A stretch of DNA of 14,384 nucleotides from Acidobacteriaceae bacterium (GTDB lineage: Bacteria > Acidobacteriota > Terriglobia > Terriglobales > Acidobacteriaceae). Location of the stretch: NCBI GenBank assembly GCA_009781125.1, contig WQYS01000023.1, forward strand, positions 1-14,384. Reading direction: 5' to 3'. Shown piece by piece: positions 1 to 7,362 of the stretch (positions are counted from its first letter, which is position 1; every line of letters starts with the position of its first letter). A program made the translations under genes and the position numbers. The notes under the pieces are model-generated. The model saw only the letters and a list, made by a program, of their open reading frames with translations, made no database searches and had not been told where the DNA came from.

Positions 1-846
1 CGCTTCGAGCGTGCGCAGCAGACGGCCAAACTGCTTGTCCACTCCGCTGATATGCGAGTAGTACCCATGCTGCGCATTGCGCAACGCCTCCGCCGAACCG
101 AGGACTCCGTTGCCATGGTTGCGGAACTTGACGTTGGGCCGCAGGGCCAGCGTCTCCGGGTTGTAGAGCTTCATGTCCTCGGCAGGCGCGTCGCCGTAGG
201 GAGGATGCGGAGGGTTCCACGAGACCATCAGCATCCACGGCTTGGAATCGGGCTTCTGCTGTTGCAGAAACTGCACGGCCTGATCGGTCATCAGATCGCA
301 GTTGTATCCGTGCGGCTGAACCTTCTGGCCGGTCTCGGGATCGAAGGTAAACGCCTGGTCGAAGTGGGCGTTGGTGCGCGCCCACACGTGCCAGTCCTCG
401 AAGCCCTGGCGCAAAGGACCAGCGGGAAGGAACCTTCCGTCGGAGCTGGAAAGATGCCACTTGCCGACGTATCCCGTATGGTATCCATTGTTGTGGAAGA
501 GGTTGCCCAGCGATCGCGGGTCAGCCGCCAACTGGATGCCATTATCGATCATCCCTGTCTGATACGGCCATCTTCCGGTCATAAGGATGGACCGGTACGG
601 CGCGCACAGCGGATAGTTCGAGATGCAGTTCTTGAAGGACATGTTCCTTCTTCGGAACTCCGCCAGGTTGGGAGCGAGCACGTCGCTGTGCGGCTCTCCC
701 GGCAGCGACTGGAAGCGGTGCTCGTCACTGAAGACGAACAGCACATTGGGCTTCCTGGAGGGCTTCGGCGCTGCGTTTAAAGTTGACGCGGCTCCCATGG
801 CGACCGTTGCGGCGATACCTTGTCTTACGAATTCCCTGCGATCCAT
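1..846 (-). CDS. Tat-exported type-I (Cys-type) sulfatase, 3' end beyond window
   Basis: Hydrolyses sulfate esters in the periplasm or outside the cell; the substrate cannot be read from the sequence. The frame is open for 282 codons from ATG at 846 to the window edge with no stop, so only the N-terminal part of the alkaline-phosphatase-fold domain is present and perhaps 200 residues are missing. The leader starts M-D-R-R-E-F-V followed by a hydrophobic stretch, a twin-arginine signal. The metal-binding strand reads NVLFVFSDEHR (about residues 34-44). The maturation motif is CAPYR with Cys81 as the predicted formylglycine, followed by the usual MTGRWPYQTG. GKWHL near residue 130 matches the active-site lysine/histidine segment. 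A purine-rich AAGAAGAAG site precedes the start. It lies 56 nt after the GH30 gene and is probably the next gene of the same transcript. CAPYR is a variant of the more common C-x-P-S-R. Confidence 0.9.
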   Translation of the reverse strand, partial: MDRREFVRQGIAATVAMGAASTLNAAPKPSRKPNVLFVFSDEHRFQSLPGEPHSDVLAPNLAEFRRRNMSFKNCISNYPLCAPYRSILMTGRWPYQTGMIDNGIQLAADPRSLGNLFHNNGYHTGYVGKWHLSSSDGRFLPAGPLRQGFEDWHVWARTNAHFDQAFTFDPETGQKVQPHGYNCDLMTDQAVQFLQQQKPDSKPWMLMVSWNPPHPPYGDAPAEDMKLYNPETLALRPNVKFRNHGNGVLGSAEALRNAQHGYYSHISGVDKQFGRLLRTLEA

Positions 847-902
847 TTAGCTTCTTCTTTCTGCAACCGTAGTTGATGGTTAAATACGCTGATGAAATTG
901 CC

Positions 903-2249
903 TCATTGAACGAACGTGGTGATACTCTCAGGCGGCAGCGTATAGGAGAACGCGCCCTTCGCAACCGCTACGGCGGGCATCTGCGCCAGACCGCCCTGCG
1001 CTGTAGTCTGCCAAGGTCTCATGGAGACGATGTCCGCATTCTTAATCGTGAAGGTCTGCGTGACAGGCGTCGAGCCCGCGTTGATGACCACGATGACGTG
1101 GCGCGCCGCTCCGGCCTCGCTGCCTGAGTACGCTGAGACGTAGACGTTTTTGCCGGGATTTTCGGTAGCCTCGTAGCGGTAGAAGCCGGGCCGTATGAAC
1201 CTTGCGTACTGTCCCAGCGCGTAGCCGTAGAAGGTCGGATTGTCGTGCGGGTCGAGCAGGCCGAAGTTGACGGTGGTCTGGTTCTTCCCGTAGGTCCAGT
1301 CGAGCGACCACCACCAGACGTATGCGTTGAACTGACCCGTCACCAGAGAGTTATGAATCTCCTGAGCTGCGGCAAGGCCGTCCTCGATGAACTGCTCCTG
1401 CGGCTTGCCCTCGCGCTTGATGTAGTGCTCGGTCATCCACAGATCCTTGCCCATCTCCACGGGCTTGGAGTAGTAGGGCATACGGCCCTTCACGCCGTAC
1501 AGGTGTTCGCCGACGATGCCGATCATGTCTCTGGTCTTGGGGTCGTCGAGCGACGGGTTCGACAGGCTGAAGTCGAAGTTGTACGACTCGGGCATGATGA
1601 TCTTCGCCGTCAGCATGGAACCGTATTTTGCAAGCCAGGTATGCAACTGATCAGGCGTCCAACTGACCGACTCGTACTTCACCTTGGGCCCCGACCAGTC
1701 CGGCTCGTTGGCTATCGAAATGGCATCGAGCTTCGCTCCGCCCATGGCCATGAACTTGACGAAGTTCTCCAGAAAGATGGCGTAGTCCTTATAGTGCTCG
1801 GGCCGCAGATATCCGCCGCAAAGCTCGCGCGGATTGCACGGAGGATTGCCGTCGTAAAAAGGCTGCTTTGCTGAACCGGCCTTCATCACAGGCGGCGGCG
1901 TGTAGGGCGAAGCGAAGACGGTTATGCTCGGATTGGCGTCCTTGGCCAGCAGAACATTGTTCCGCTCCATGTACCACTTCTGCGTGACCCATCCGTTCGT
2001 GGGCGAACCCTTGGGATCGACATGCGCGCGTATGATGCTGAGTCCCAACCCCTGCTGCTGGCTGAACAGCGCATTGGCCTGCCTGGGCGAGAGCTTCAGA
2101 AAAGCAGTGGCCCCGCCAAATCCGCGGATGACCTGATGCTTCGCTCCGTAGTCAACCGTTACCGAGGCGCTATCGGTTTCAGCGCTTCCATAACTACCGG
2201 CAAAGACCAGCACCATCGATGCCAGAACTGTGACGAACCTCGAATGCAT
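903..2249 (-). CDS. Secreted GH30 family (subfamily 8-like) xylanase-type glycoside hydrolase
   Basis: Retaining endo-acting clan-A hydrolase of about 448 residues. It has a Sec signal peptide (residues 1-23), a TIM barrel and the side beta-sandwich usual in GH30, ending in the family-typical SITTFVQ. The acid/base is Glu182 in SIANEPDW and the nucleophile is Glu274 in DLWMTEHY. From memory, segments HLYG, DLWMTE, AYVWWW and FIRPGFYR follow Bacillus XynC (glucuronoxylanase) closely. However, the XynC YIRRSYG loop that binds the glucuronate side chain is here SLDWTYG, so glucuronoxylan specificity is doubtful. I chose ATG at 2249 because AAGGAG lies 11 nt upstream and the signal peptide begins there. 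An upstream in-frame GTG at 2273 overlaps the previous stop as GTGA and would add eight residues, but it has no ribosome site. It sits 20 nt after the second sulfatase, within the same operon. Confidence 0.88.
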   Translation of the reverse strand: MHSRFVTVLASMVLVFAGSYGSAETDSASVTVDYGAKHQVIRGFGGATAFLKLSPRQANALFSQQQGLGLSIIRAHVDPKGSPTNGWVTQKWYMERNNVLLAKDANPSITVFASPYTPPPVMKAGSAKQPFYDGNPPCNPRELCGGYLRPEHYKDYAIFLENFVKFMAMGGAKLDAISIANEPDWSGPKVKYESVSWTPDQLHTWLAKYGSMLTAKIIMPESYNFDFSLSNPSLDDPKTRDMIGIVGEHLYGVKGRMPYYSKPVEMGKDLWMTEHYIKREGKPQEQFIEDGLAAAQEIHNSLVTGQFNAYVWWWSLDWTYGKNQTTVNFGLLDPHDNPTFYGYALGQYARFIRPGFYRYEATENPGKNVYVSAYSGSEAGAARHVIVVINAGSTPVTQTFTIKNADIVSMRPWQTTAQGGLAQMPAVAVAKGAFSYTLPPESITTFVQ

Positions 2250-2269
2250 GATCTTACTTACTCCTTCAT

Positions 2270-3889
2270 TCACGGTATAAACGGTTGCGGAGCGGTTCCC
2301 CGGCGATAGGGGGCGTACCAGTTATGCTTTGCAGGCCACTTAGTCTGCATGGGATTGCCCTGCACTCCCGTCGGCAGGCTGTCCTGATTGCGGATCGTCC
2401 ACATCATCAGCTCTTCCATCAGTCGCGCCTGCTCTTTGGCGACGGACGGCTCACCGTAGAGGTTCTTCAGCTCGCAGGGGTCCGACGGCAGGTGATACAA
2501 CTGCCCGTAGCCCATCATGTCGAAGATGAGCTTCCAGTCGCCCATGCGCACCATCTTCTGCGAGCCGCTCTGCGTAACCTTGTTCAGCTCGTCGAAGAAA
2601 GGCTCGATGCCCTGTGGCCTCTTTTCGCTGACGCTGTACGGAACCTTGTCCGCTTCGGTGTAATAGAGCCCGCCGACTCCCACATCGACATACATGCTGC
2701 GGAACTCATCTTCGGAAAACTCCCGGCCTTCGAGCAGCGGCCACAGGCTCCGGCCCTGCACACCGCGAGGAATCTCCGCGCCCATAACCTCGCACAGCGT
2801 AGGCATCATGTCGGCCAGTGAGACATGTGCCTTTGCAGCCGCTGGGGAGGGCTTTACGTGCCATCCGGCCCATACCATGGGAATCCGGGTCAGGCATTCT
2901 GGAAGGCCAATCCCCTTGCGGGCCAGGCCGTAGTCCATCAGGAACTCGCCGTGGTCGGCGGTGAAGATAACGATGGTGTTCTTCACCAGATCGCTCTGCC
3001 GCAGATAGTCCATGAGGCGCGCAAGCTGGTCGTCAATCATGCGCAGCGATCCGAGGTAGTTCGACTTGTAACGCCGCCAGTTGGCTTCGAGCGGAGAGAC
3101 ATCCTGTTCGAGCCCATAGAGCCACTGCGCGCGATAACCCAGCTTATCCAGAGCCTCCGGGCCAGCGCACCGCGCCGGAACCTGCTCGGGCGGAAACATG
3201 TCCCAATAAGGCTTCGGCACCTGCTCGGGATCGTGCGGCTCGGGGATTCCAACCTGCAAGATAAACGGCTGGTCGCCCATCTTCTTCATGAACTCGATGG
3301 AGTCATTCACGATGCGATAAGGAAGCTGCGCCTCCACGGGAAACGGCGTCGGCTCCAGCGAGAGGTTGTAGTCCAGCTTGCGCAGCCACTCGTCGTAGTC
3401 CCTGTGCATCTGCGGCTCGTTGGGGCCGTGCGGACCACCGCCGTGATTGTAGTTTCGCCAGTGGTCCAGAGTTTTCGGGTCGAGATAGGTATGGTTCTTC
3501 CCGATAAGCGCCGTCTTATAGCCCTGGTCCTTAGCCACCTGGTAGAGGTCTTTCTCAAAGAAGGCGGCCTCGGGCATGTGGTTGGTGCGCACGCGATGCG
3601 CCTCGGGCCAGCGTCCGGTCAGCATGGTGACGCGGCTGGGCATACACAGCGGAGTGGAGCAGTAGGCACGGTCGAACGCGATGCCGGAAGCGGCCAGCGC
3701 GTCCTGCGCCGGACTTGTATCGAGCGGATACCCGGAGCGCTTCGTCAGCCCGACCCGGTGCTGATCGGAGACGATAAAGATAATGTTCGGCTTCTCCGTC
3801 CGGACTCCCGCTTGCGCCTCAGCACCAACAGAAGTCGAGGCCGCAACCGCGGTCATGGATGCCAGCTTCAGAAAATCTCTTCGTTCCAT
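2270..3889 (-). CDS. Tat-exported type-I sulfatase
   Basis: Full-length sulfatase of 539 residues, near the usual family size. The leader M-E-R-R-D-F-L-K-L is a textbook twin-arginine motif. The metal site strand NIIFIVSDQHR is at 35-45. The maturation motif is CMPSR with Cys82 as the predicted formylglycine, followed by MLTGRWPEAH. GKNH stands where most relatives have GKWH. A second metal-binding segment, FTADHGEFLMDYG, is followed by ARKG. The C-terminal part has the KLIFDMMGYGQLYHLPSDP block, the small C-terminal domain of the family in which the residual product information is usually given as 'DPxExxNL'. The ribosome site AAGGGAAGGG lies just before ATG at 3889. It begins 18 nt after the preceding sulfatase stop and ends 20 nt before the GH30 start, so it is mid-operon. 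The substrate is not assignable; it differs clearly from its two sulfatase neighbours, so it is probably not a recent duplicate. Confidence 0.93.
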   Translation of the reverse strand: MERRDFLKLASMTAVAASTSVGAEAQAGVRTEKPNIIFIVSDQHRVGLTKRSGYPLDTSPAQDALAASGIAFDRAYCSTPLCMPSRVTMLTGRWPEAHRVRTNHMPEAAFFEKDLYQVAKDQGYKTALIGKNHTYLDPKTLDHWRNYNHGGGPHGPNEPQMHRDYDEWLRKLDYNLSLEPTPFPVEAQLPYRIVNDSIEFMKKMGDQPFILQVGIPEPHDPEQVPKPYWDMFPPEQVPARCAGPEALDKLGYRAQWLYGLEQDVSPLEANWRRYKSNYLGSLRMIDDQLARLMDYLRQSDLVKNTIVIFTADHGEFLMDYGLARKGIGLPECLTRIPMVWAGWHVKPSPAAAKAHVSLADMMPTLCEVMGAEIPRGVQGRSLWPLLEGREFSEDEFRSMYVDVGVGGLYYTEADKVPYSVSEKRPQGIEPFFDELNKVTQSGSQKMVRMGDWKLIFDMMGYGQLYHLPSDPCELKNLYGEPSVAKEQARLMEELMMWTIRNQDSLPTGVQGNPMQTKWPAKHNWYAPYRRGTAPQPFIP

Positions 3890-3907
3890 CGTCCCTTCCC
3901 TTGTTGT

Positions 3908-5443
3908 CTACTTCGTGGAACCCGGCGCTTCCAGCGTGAGGTCCTTCTGCGGCCTCGGATGGTCCAGATCGAGCGGATCGTCAAGCTCCGCCTGAAGCTG
4001 CTTCAGCCGCTTCATCAGATCGGCCTTGACATCGGCATACGCGGGATCGTCCGAGAGATCGTGCATCTCCCACGGATCTTTTTCGATGTCGAAGACCTGC
4101 ATCTTCTTCACCTGCGGATAGACGATCAGCTTATGCTTCTTAGTGCGAACCATGCGCTGAAAGTCTCTGTAGTAGCTGAACACGGCATCGTAGACCGGAG
4201 TTGTGTCGCCGCGCAGCATCGGCGCCAGGCTCTTGAACTCGACCGTCGAAGGAATCGGCAGACCCGCCAGCTCGCAGGTAGTCGCGTATAAACAGTGCTG
4301 ATAGACCAACTCATCCACCTGGCTGCCCGGCTTGATTCCGGGGCCTGTGATCAGCAACGGTATGCGCAGGCTGTGATCGTACATGTTCTGCTTGCCCATC
4401 AATCCGTGCTCGCCCACGGCCAGACCGTGGTCGGCGGTCAGGATGACGTAGGTGTTGGAAGCCTTGCCCGTCCGCTCCAGAGCATCGAGAATGCGCCCTA
4501 TCTGCACATCCAGATACGTGATGTGCGCGTAGTATTCGCGGCGATGCAGTTGCACGGCCTCTCTGGTGCGCGGAAACGGAGCCAGCAGTTCGTCGCGAAC
4601 CTTGTGGTCTCCCTGATTGAAGGGATGCTCGGGCAGGAAGTTCGGCGGAACCTCGATCTTATCCTGCGGATACATATCCACGTACTCTTTAGGAGCCTGG
4701 CGAGGATCGTGCGGCGAGTTCCATCCCACATACATAAAGAAGGGCGTATCGCGTTTGGCTACCTTCTGCTCCAGATGCTCGACTACCTGGTCCGCGTACA
4801 TCTCCGCGGAGTGCTGGATGCGGTCGGGCTTCTTATCGCGCCACAGACCGAGATGTAACCATTGTCCCTTCTGCGAGGTGTCCCACGGCTCCCACGTATT
4901 GCCCGGACTGGGGCGGTTATAGGCATCGCCAAAGGCCTTGCCGTCTAATCCCGTGGACGGAAACCACGCCGGCCCAACCGTGCCCATCTCCTTGAAGCTG
5001 CGCGCCAGCAGCACGTCGCCGTTGTTCATGTGCCACTTGCCGCAGATGTAGGTGTCGTATCCAGCGGCCCCGAAGGTCTGGCCCCAGGTGTTGACATCGT
5101 TCGCACCGGCCTGCACATGGAACGCGGTCAGGCCCGTGTTCAACTTCATGCGGCTGGGCATGCACACGGCAGCCACCCACGAGCCCTGCTGAAAGCTATG
5201 CGTAAACGCGCATCCCGTCCTGACCATGCGGTCGAGGTTCGGCGTGCGGACCTCTTTGTTGTTGAGCGAATGGATGGTGCGAAACATAAGATCGTCGCAG
5301 ATCATGAACAGAAAGTTCGGCTGTGACGACGCGGCTCCAGATGCGGCTCCATTGGCTGCGAGCGCCTTGGGCACAGTGCCTGCGGCAACCGTAGTTGCGG
5401 CTACGCCCGACGAAACCAATCCGATAAACTTGCGGCGATCCAT
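3908..5443 (-). CDS. Tat-exported type-I sulfatase (choline/iduronate-sulfatase-like superfamily member)
   Basis: Sulfatase of 511 residues, full length. The leader M-D-R-R-K-F-I-G is a twin-arginine motif followed by an Ala/Val-rich segment ending near LAA (about residue 30). Metal ligands are in FLFMICDDL (44-52). The maturation motif is CMPSR with Cys94 as the predicted formylglycine, followed by KLNTG. GKWHM and the very typical TADHGLAVGEHGLMGK block follow, then YDHSLRIPL. The C-terminal block is VFDIEKDPWEMHDLSDDP, the usual end-domain signature. AAGGAG lies 11 nt before ATG at 5443. A strong terminator-like hairpin lies directly upstream, so dosage of this and the following genes may be lower than that of the GH39-like gene. 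The final 20 residues are charged and look dispensable. Sulfate-ester hydrolysis is secure, the substrate is not. Confidence 0.93.
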   Translation of the reverse strand: MDRRKFIGLVSSGVAATTVAAGTVPKALAANGAASGAASSQPNFLFMICDDLMFRTIHSLNNKEVRTPNLDRMVRTGCAFTHSFQQGSWVAAVCMPSRMKLNTGLTAFHVQAGANDVNTWGQTFGAAGYDTYICGKWHMNNGDVLLARSFKEMGTVGPAWFPSTGLDGKAFGDAYNRPSPGNTWEPWDTSQKGQWLHLGLWRDKKPDRIQHSAEMYADQVVEHLEQKVAKRDTPFFMYVGWNSPHDPRQAPKEYVDMYPQDKIEVPPNFLPEHPFNQGDHKVRDELLAPFPRTREAVQLHRREYYAHITYLDVQIGRILDALERTGKASNTYVILTADHGLAVGEHGLMGKQNMYDHSLRIPLLITGPGIKPGSQVDELVYQHCLYATTCELAGLPIPSTVEFKSLAPMLRGDTTPVYDAVFSYYRDFQRMVRTKKHKLIVYPQVKKMQVFDIEKDPWEMHDLSDDPAYADVKADLMKRLKQLQAELDDPLDLDHPRPQKDLTLEAPGSTK

Positions 5444-5466
5444 GCGTTCTGATTCTCCTTGATTTG

Positions 5467-5510
5467 AAAAATTACGAGGGTCTCAGGAAACGAGATATCC
5501 AAGACCCTCG
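5467..5510 (-). terminator. Rho-independent-terminator-like hairpin after the GH39-like gene
   Basis: Perfect 9-bp arms CGAGGGTCT / AGACCCTCG (5475-5483 and 5502-5510) enclose an 18-nt loop. Read on the minus strand, the stem is followed by TAA and a run of five T (5467-5471). It begins 23 nt past the GH39-like stop, and the T run ends only 6 nt before the AAGGAG of the next sulfatase gene. The arrangement leaves little room for a separate promoter downstream, which suggests partial termination or mRNA 3'-end protection rather than a full stop. Confidence 0.65.
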
Positions 5511-5532
5511 CAAAGCGCTGAGTATTGCAGTC

Positions 5533-7092
5533 CTACAAGCCCGATACAACAGCGACAGCGAAGGGCGCCAGGGTTACATGCGCGCTCTTCAAAGTTTCCT
5601 TCCGGGGCTCCTGCTCTCCGGAGGCCTGATCGACAACCTGAACCTTAAGCGGAGCCTTGAAGACTCCGGCCAGATCAACCGTCTGCGGCTGGTCTGTAGT
5701 GTTGATGAGCATCACCCTGCGGCCCGCGGGCGTGATGTACGCCTGAGCAAATACGTTCTCCGTAGAAGACTCCGTGGCAACAACTTTGTCCCCCGGCCCG
5801 AAGTTATGCGTAATCAGCCACAGCGCCCAGTAGTGCGAATTGGGCTTCATGCTGTCGTTATTCATCATCGAGATCGACGGACACTGCGTCGGATATCCGT
5901 CCATCTGCGACATGCTGATCAGCGGAACACCCATCTTCGTTGCCACGATGTAGGTGGCCGCCCAGTTGGCTCCGGTGGCGTTCCAGTAGAGCGGGTGGTA
6001 CTCCTTGTACTCGTGCTCGGCCTTGCAGTTGTGCTCCTTCGGCACCAGAGCGTCGAAGGTGCCGCCCTCGTCCATGATGACCTGGGTATGCGGAGAGAGC
6101 TGGTCGCGGATCTTCATCACCTCGGCGAACCTGCTCTCCATGCCTTTGGCCGAAGCGCCGCCGGTCTCGGCCTTCGGCATGGCCGTGAAATATGCCTCAT
6201 GCCATTTAGACGGATCGTTGCCCGAGTTGACATAGTTGTGGAAGCTGAACCACTTGATCAGCGGCACCGCCTCGGGATCGTGGTTCTTGGGGTCGAGGAA
6301 GTAGCGCGCCCACGGAATCTCGGTCATGGCCGGTTCGGGCCCGTAGAACTCCACGCTGGGATCGATCTTGTGGATCGCCTTCACTACGGCGTCGTAGAGC
6401 TTCGTGTACTGCTGGACGTTAATCTTGTTCTCCAGCCAGGTCTCGTTCATCACGCCCCAGGTATCGATCTTGTAGTGATGGCCGCTCTTGTGCTCCTTGC
6501 CCAGCTCGTCGGTGAACCCGCCCTGCGTGTACCACTGGTAGATGCGCGCCTGATAGTCGGCAAACTGCTTGCCGTCAGGATCCTTCAGCAGAGTTCCCTT
6601 GGTGTCGTCGTTGGTGTAGTTATAGAAGGACACGTTGGGGTCGGTGGGAACCTCCATCGAAGGAACGTTGAACATCCAGCGCGGCACGGTGCCGATATTG
6701 ACGTGATGACGGCCCGTGGTGTGAGCGTAGAAGTCCTCCATCAGGTCGTCGAGGTACTTGAAGTCCCAGAAGGTCTCCTTATCGGTCGGCTCCTTCAGCT
6801 CGGGAACCGCCTGTATGGGAATCGAGTACCACGCCTGCAAGCGGGTGTCGTTGGTCTTCAGGTCTTCCAGCGCCTTGAACTCCGGATCGTGCATCGGATG
6901 GGTGCGCAGCGTGTTCCTGTGAGCAAGAATCTGGGTCGTCGGAACGGTGCTGGAGACGCGCGTGACGTCCGCCCACTTCACGCTTACCTTGGCGTTTCCG
7001 TCCGCCGCTTGAGCTGAGACAAAGACCGAAGCCGCAAAGACGGCTGCCAGAACGCTGATGCCAACACGAATCTTCTTACCGGTTACTTTCAT
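5533..7092 (-). CDS. Secreted clan-A (GH39-like) glycoside hydrolase
   Basis: Protein of 519 residues with a Sec-type signal peptide (basic MKVTGKKIR, hydrophobic core, cleavage near SAQA, residues 26-29). The catalytic TIM barrel shows clan-A hallmarks. WGVMNET carries the probable acid/base Glu217 after strand 4, and VIMDEGG carries the probable nucleophile Glu342 after strand 7. The WFSFHNY segment (281-287) is typical of a substrate-contacting strand-6 loop. The C-terminal approximately 100 residues (VFAQAYITPAGRRVMLINTT onward) read as a beta-sandwich accessory domain, as in GH39 and GH30 enzymes. Overall it is most like GH39 (beta-xylosidase or iduronidase type), but a different clan-A family is possible and substrate cannot be assigned. 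GGGAGG precedes ATG at 7092 by 6 nt. It is first in the minus-strand polysaccharide operon and sits behind a promoter with a LacI-type operator. Confidence 0.8.
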   Translation of the reverse strand: MKVTGKKIRVGISVLAAVFAASVFVSAQAADGNAKVSVKWADVTRVSSTVPTTQILAHRNTLRTHPMHDPEFKALEDLKTNDTRLQAWYSIPIQAVPELKEPTDKETFWDFKYLDDLMEDFYAHTTGRHHVNIGTVPRWMFNVPSMEVPTDPNVSFYNYTNDDTKGTLLKDPDGKQFADYQARIYQWYTQGGFTDELGKEHKSGHHYKIDTWGVMNETWLENKINVQQYTKLYDAVVKAIHKIDPSVEFYGPEPAMTEIPWARYFLDPKNHDPEAVPLIKWFSFHNYVNSGNDPSKWHEAYFTAMPKAETGGASAKGMESRFAEVMKIRDQLSPHTQVIMDEGGTFDALVPKEHNCKAEHEYKEYHPLYWNATGANWAATYIVATKMGVPLISMSQMDGYPTQCPSISMMNNDSMKPNSHYWALWLITHNFGPGDKVVATESSTENVFAQAYITPAGRRVMLINTTDQPQTVDLAGVFKAPLKVQVVDQASGEQEPRKETLKSAHVTLAPFAVAVVSGL

Positions 7093-7194
7093 TCAATTCC
7101 TCCCGCTGTTCGTAAACGAGTTGTCCCGCTGGACAGCGATTCAAACTCTAGCTAAAGCCCGCATGACCAGCTTCGGCACCGGGCGTGATTTCCT

Positions 7195-7216
7195 GTTTTT
7201 GAATGCTTTCAAAAAC
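7195..7216. promoter_or_regulatory. Predicted LacI-family operator of the GH39-like operon
   Basis: Nine-base arms GTTTTTGAA and TTCAAAAAC are perfectly complementary around TGCT, giving a 22-bp palindrome with only one mismatched pair and a central GC. Its core (7200-7211, minus strand TGAAAGCATTCA) has the TGAAA/TTTCA design of LacI-family sites. It lies 13-34 nt downstream of the predicted -10 element, where a bound repressor would block initiation or clearance. Confidence 0.65.
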
Positions 7217-7229
7217 ATCGGGTAAAAGC

Positions 7230-7259
7230 ACCTTACTCCACCGCAAATCCGCTTGTCAA
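7230..7259 (-). promoter_or_regulatory. Predicted sigma-70 promoter of the GH39-like/sulfatase operon
   Basis: Read on the minus strand, a consensus TTGACA (7254-7259) is followed by an 18-nt spacer and TAAGGT (7230-7235, weak -10). The implied start, near 7222, leaves a leader of about 130 nt before the ATG. The -35 element lies within CTTGTCAAGGA (+ strand), which recurs at the transporter promoter. Confidence 0.55.
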
Positions 7260-7280
7260 GGACTGAATCAGACAATCACA

Positions 7281-7293
7281 TGAAAAGTTTTCA
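7281..7293. promoter_or_regulatory. Odd-length palindrome TGAAAAGTTTTCA, possible auxiliary operator
   Basis: Perfect 6+1+6 palindrome about 22 bp upstream of the -35 of the GH39-like promoter. It carries TGAAA and TTTCA half-sites like the other candidate operators, but its one-base-longer spacing would place the half-sites differently. It may be an auxiliary or non-LacI site, or chance in AT-rich sequence. Confidence 0.3.
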
Positions 7294-7300
7294 CGAAGCA

Positions 7301-7342
7301 CATCCAGGTACGCCAAGCCTAATGGTATGACGTACCTGGATG
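7301..7342 (-). terminator. Strong hairpin after the transporter gene, probable terminator
   Basis: Perfect 12-bp arms CATCCAGGTACG (7301-7312) and CGTACCTGGATG (7331-7342) enclose an 18-nt loop, 20 nt past the transporter stop on the minus strand. No T run follows directly; the nearest T-rich stretch, AACTTTTC, begins about 12 nt further. It is placed to separate the transporter transcript from the GH39-like promoter. It could instead be an RNA-stabilising or protein-binding palindrome. Confidence 0.5.
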
Positions 7343-7362
7343 GAAATGTTAGCGTGCGATGC

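Noticed and set aside
52..780. Plus-strand frame of 242 codons at the left edge
   Set aside because: The opposite strand encodes a clear Tat-sulfatase with a CxPxR motif that is open to the window edge.
2250..2273. Upstream GTG start of the GH30 gene overlapping the previous stop as GTGA
   Set aside because: A four-base overlap looks attractive, but there is no ribosome site before it, while AAGGAG and a clean signal peptide support ATG at 2249.
2825..4291. Plus-strand reading frame of 488 codons across two sulfatase genes
   Set aside because: It spans the junction of two well-supported minus-strand sulfatases, is R/L/H-rich with no family motif, and is best explained as an antisense shadow.
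5464..7017. Long plus-strand reading frame of 517 codons opposite the GH39-like gene
   Set aside because: It mirrors the third-position GC pattern of the real minus-strand gene, has low-complexity V/L/R/H-rich composition, no recognisable domain and no ribosome site.
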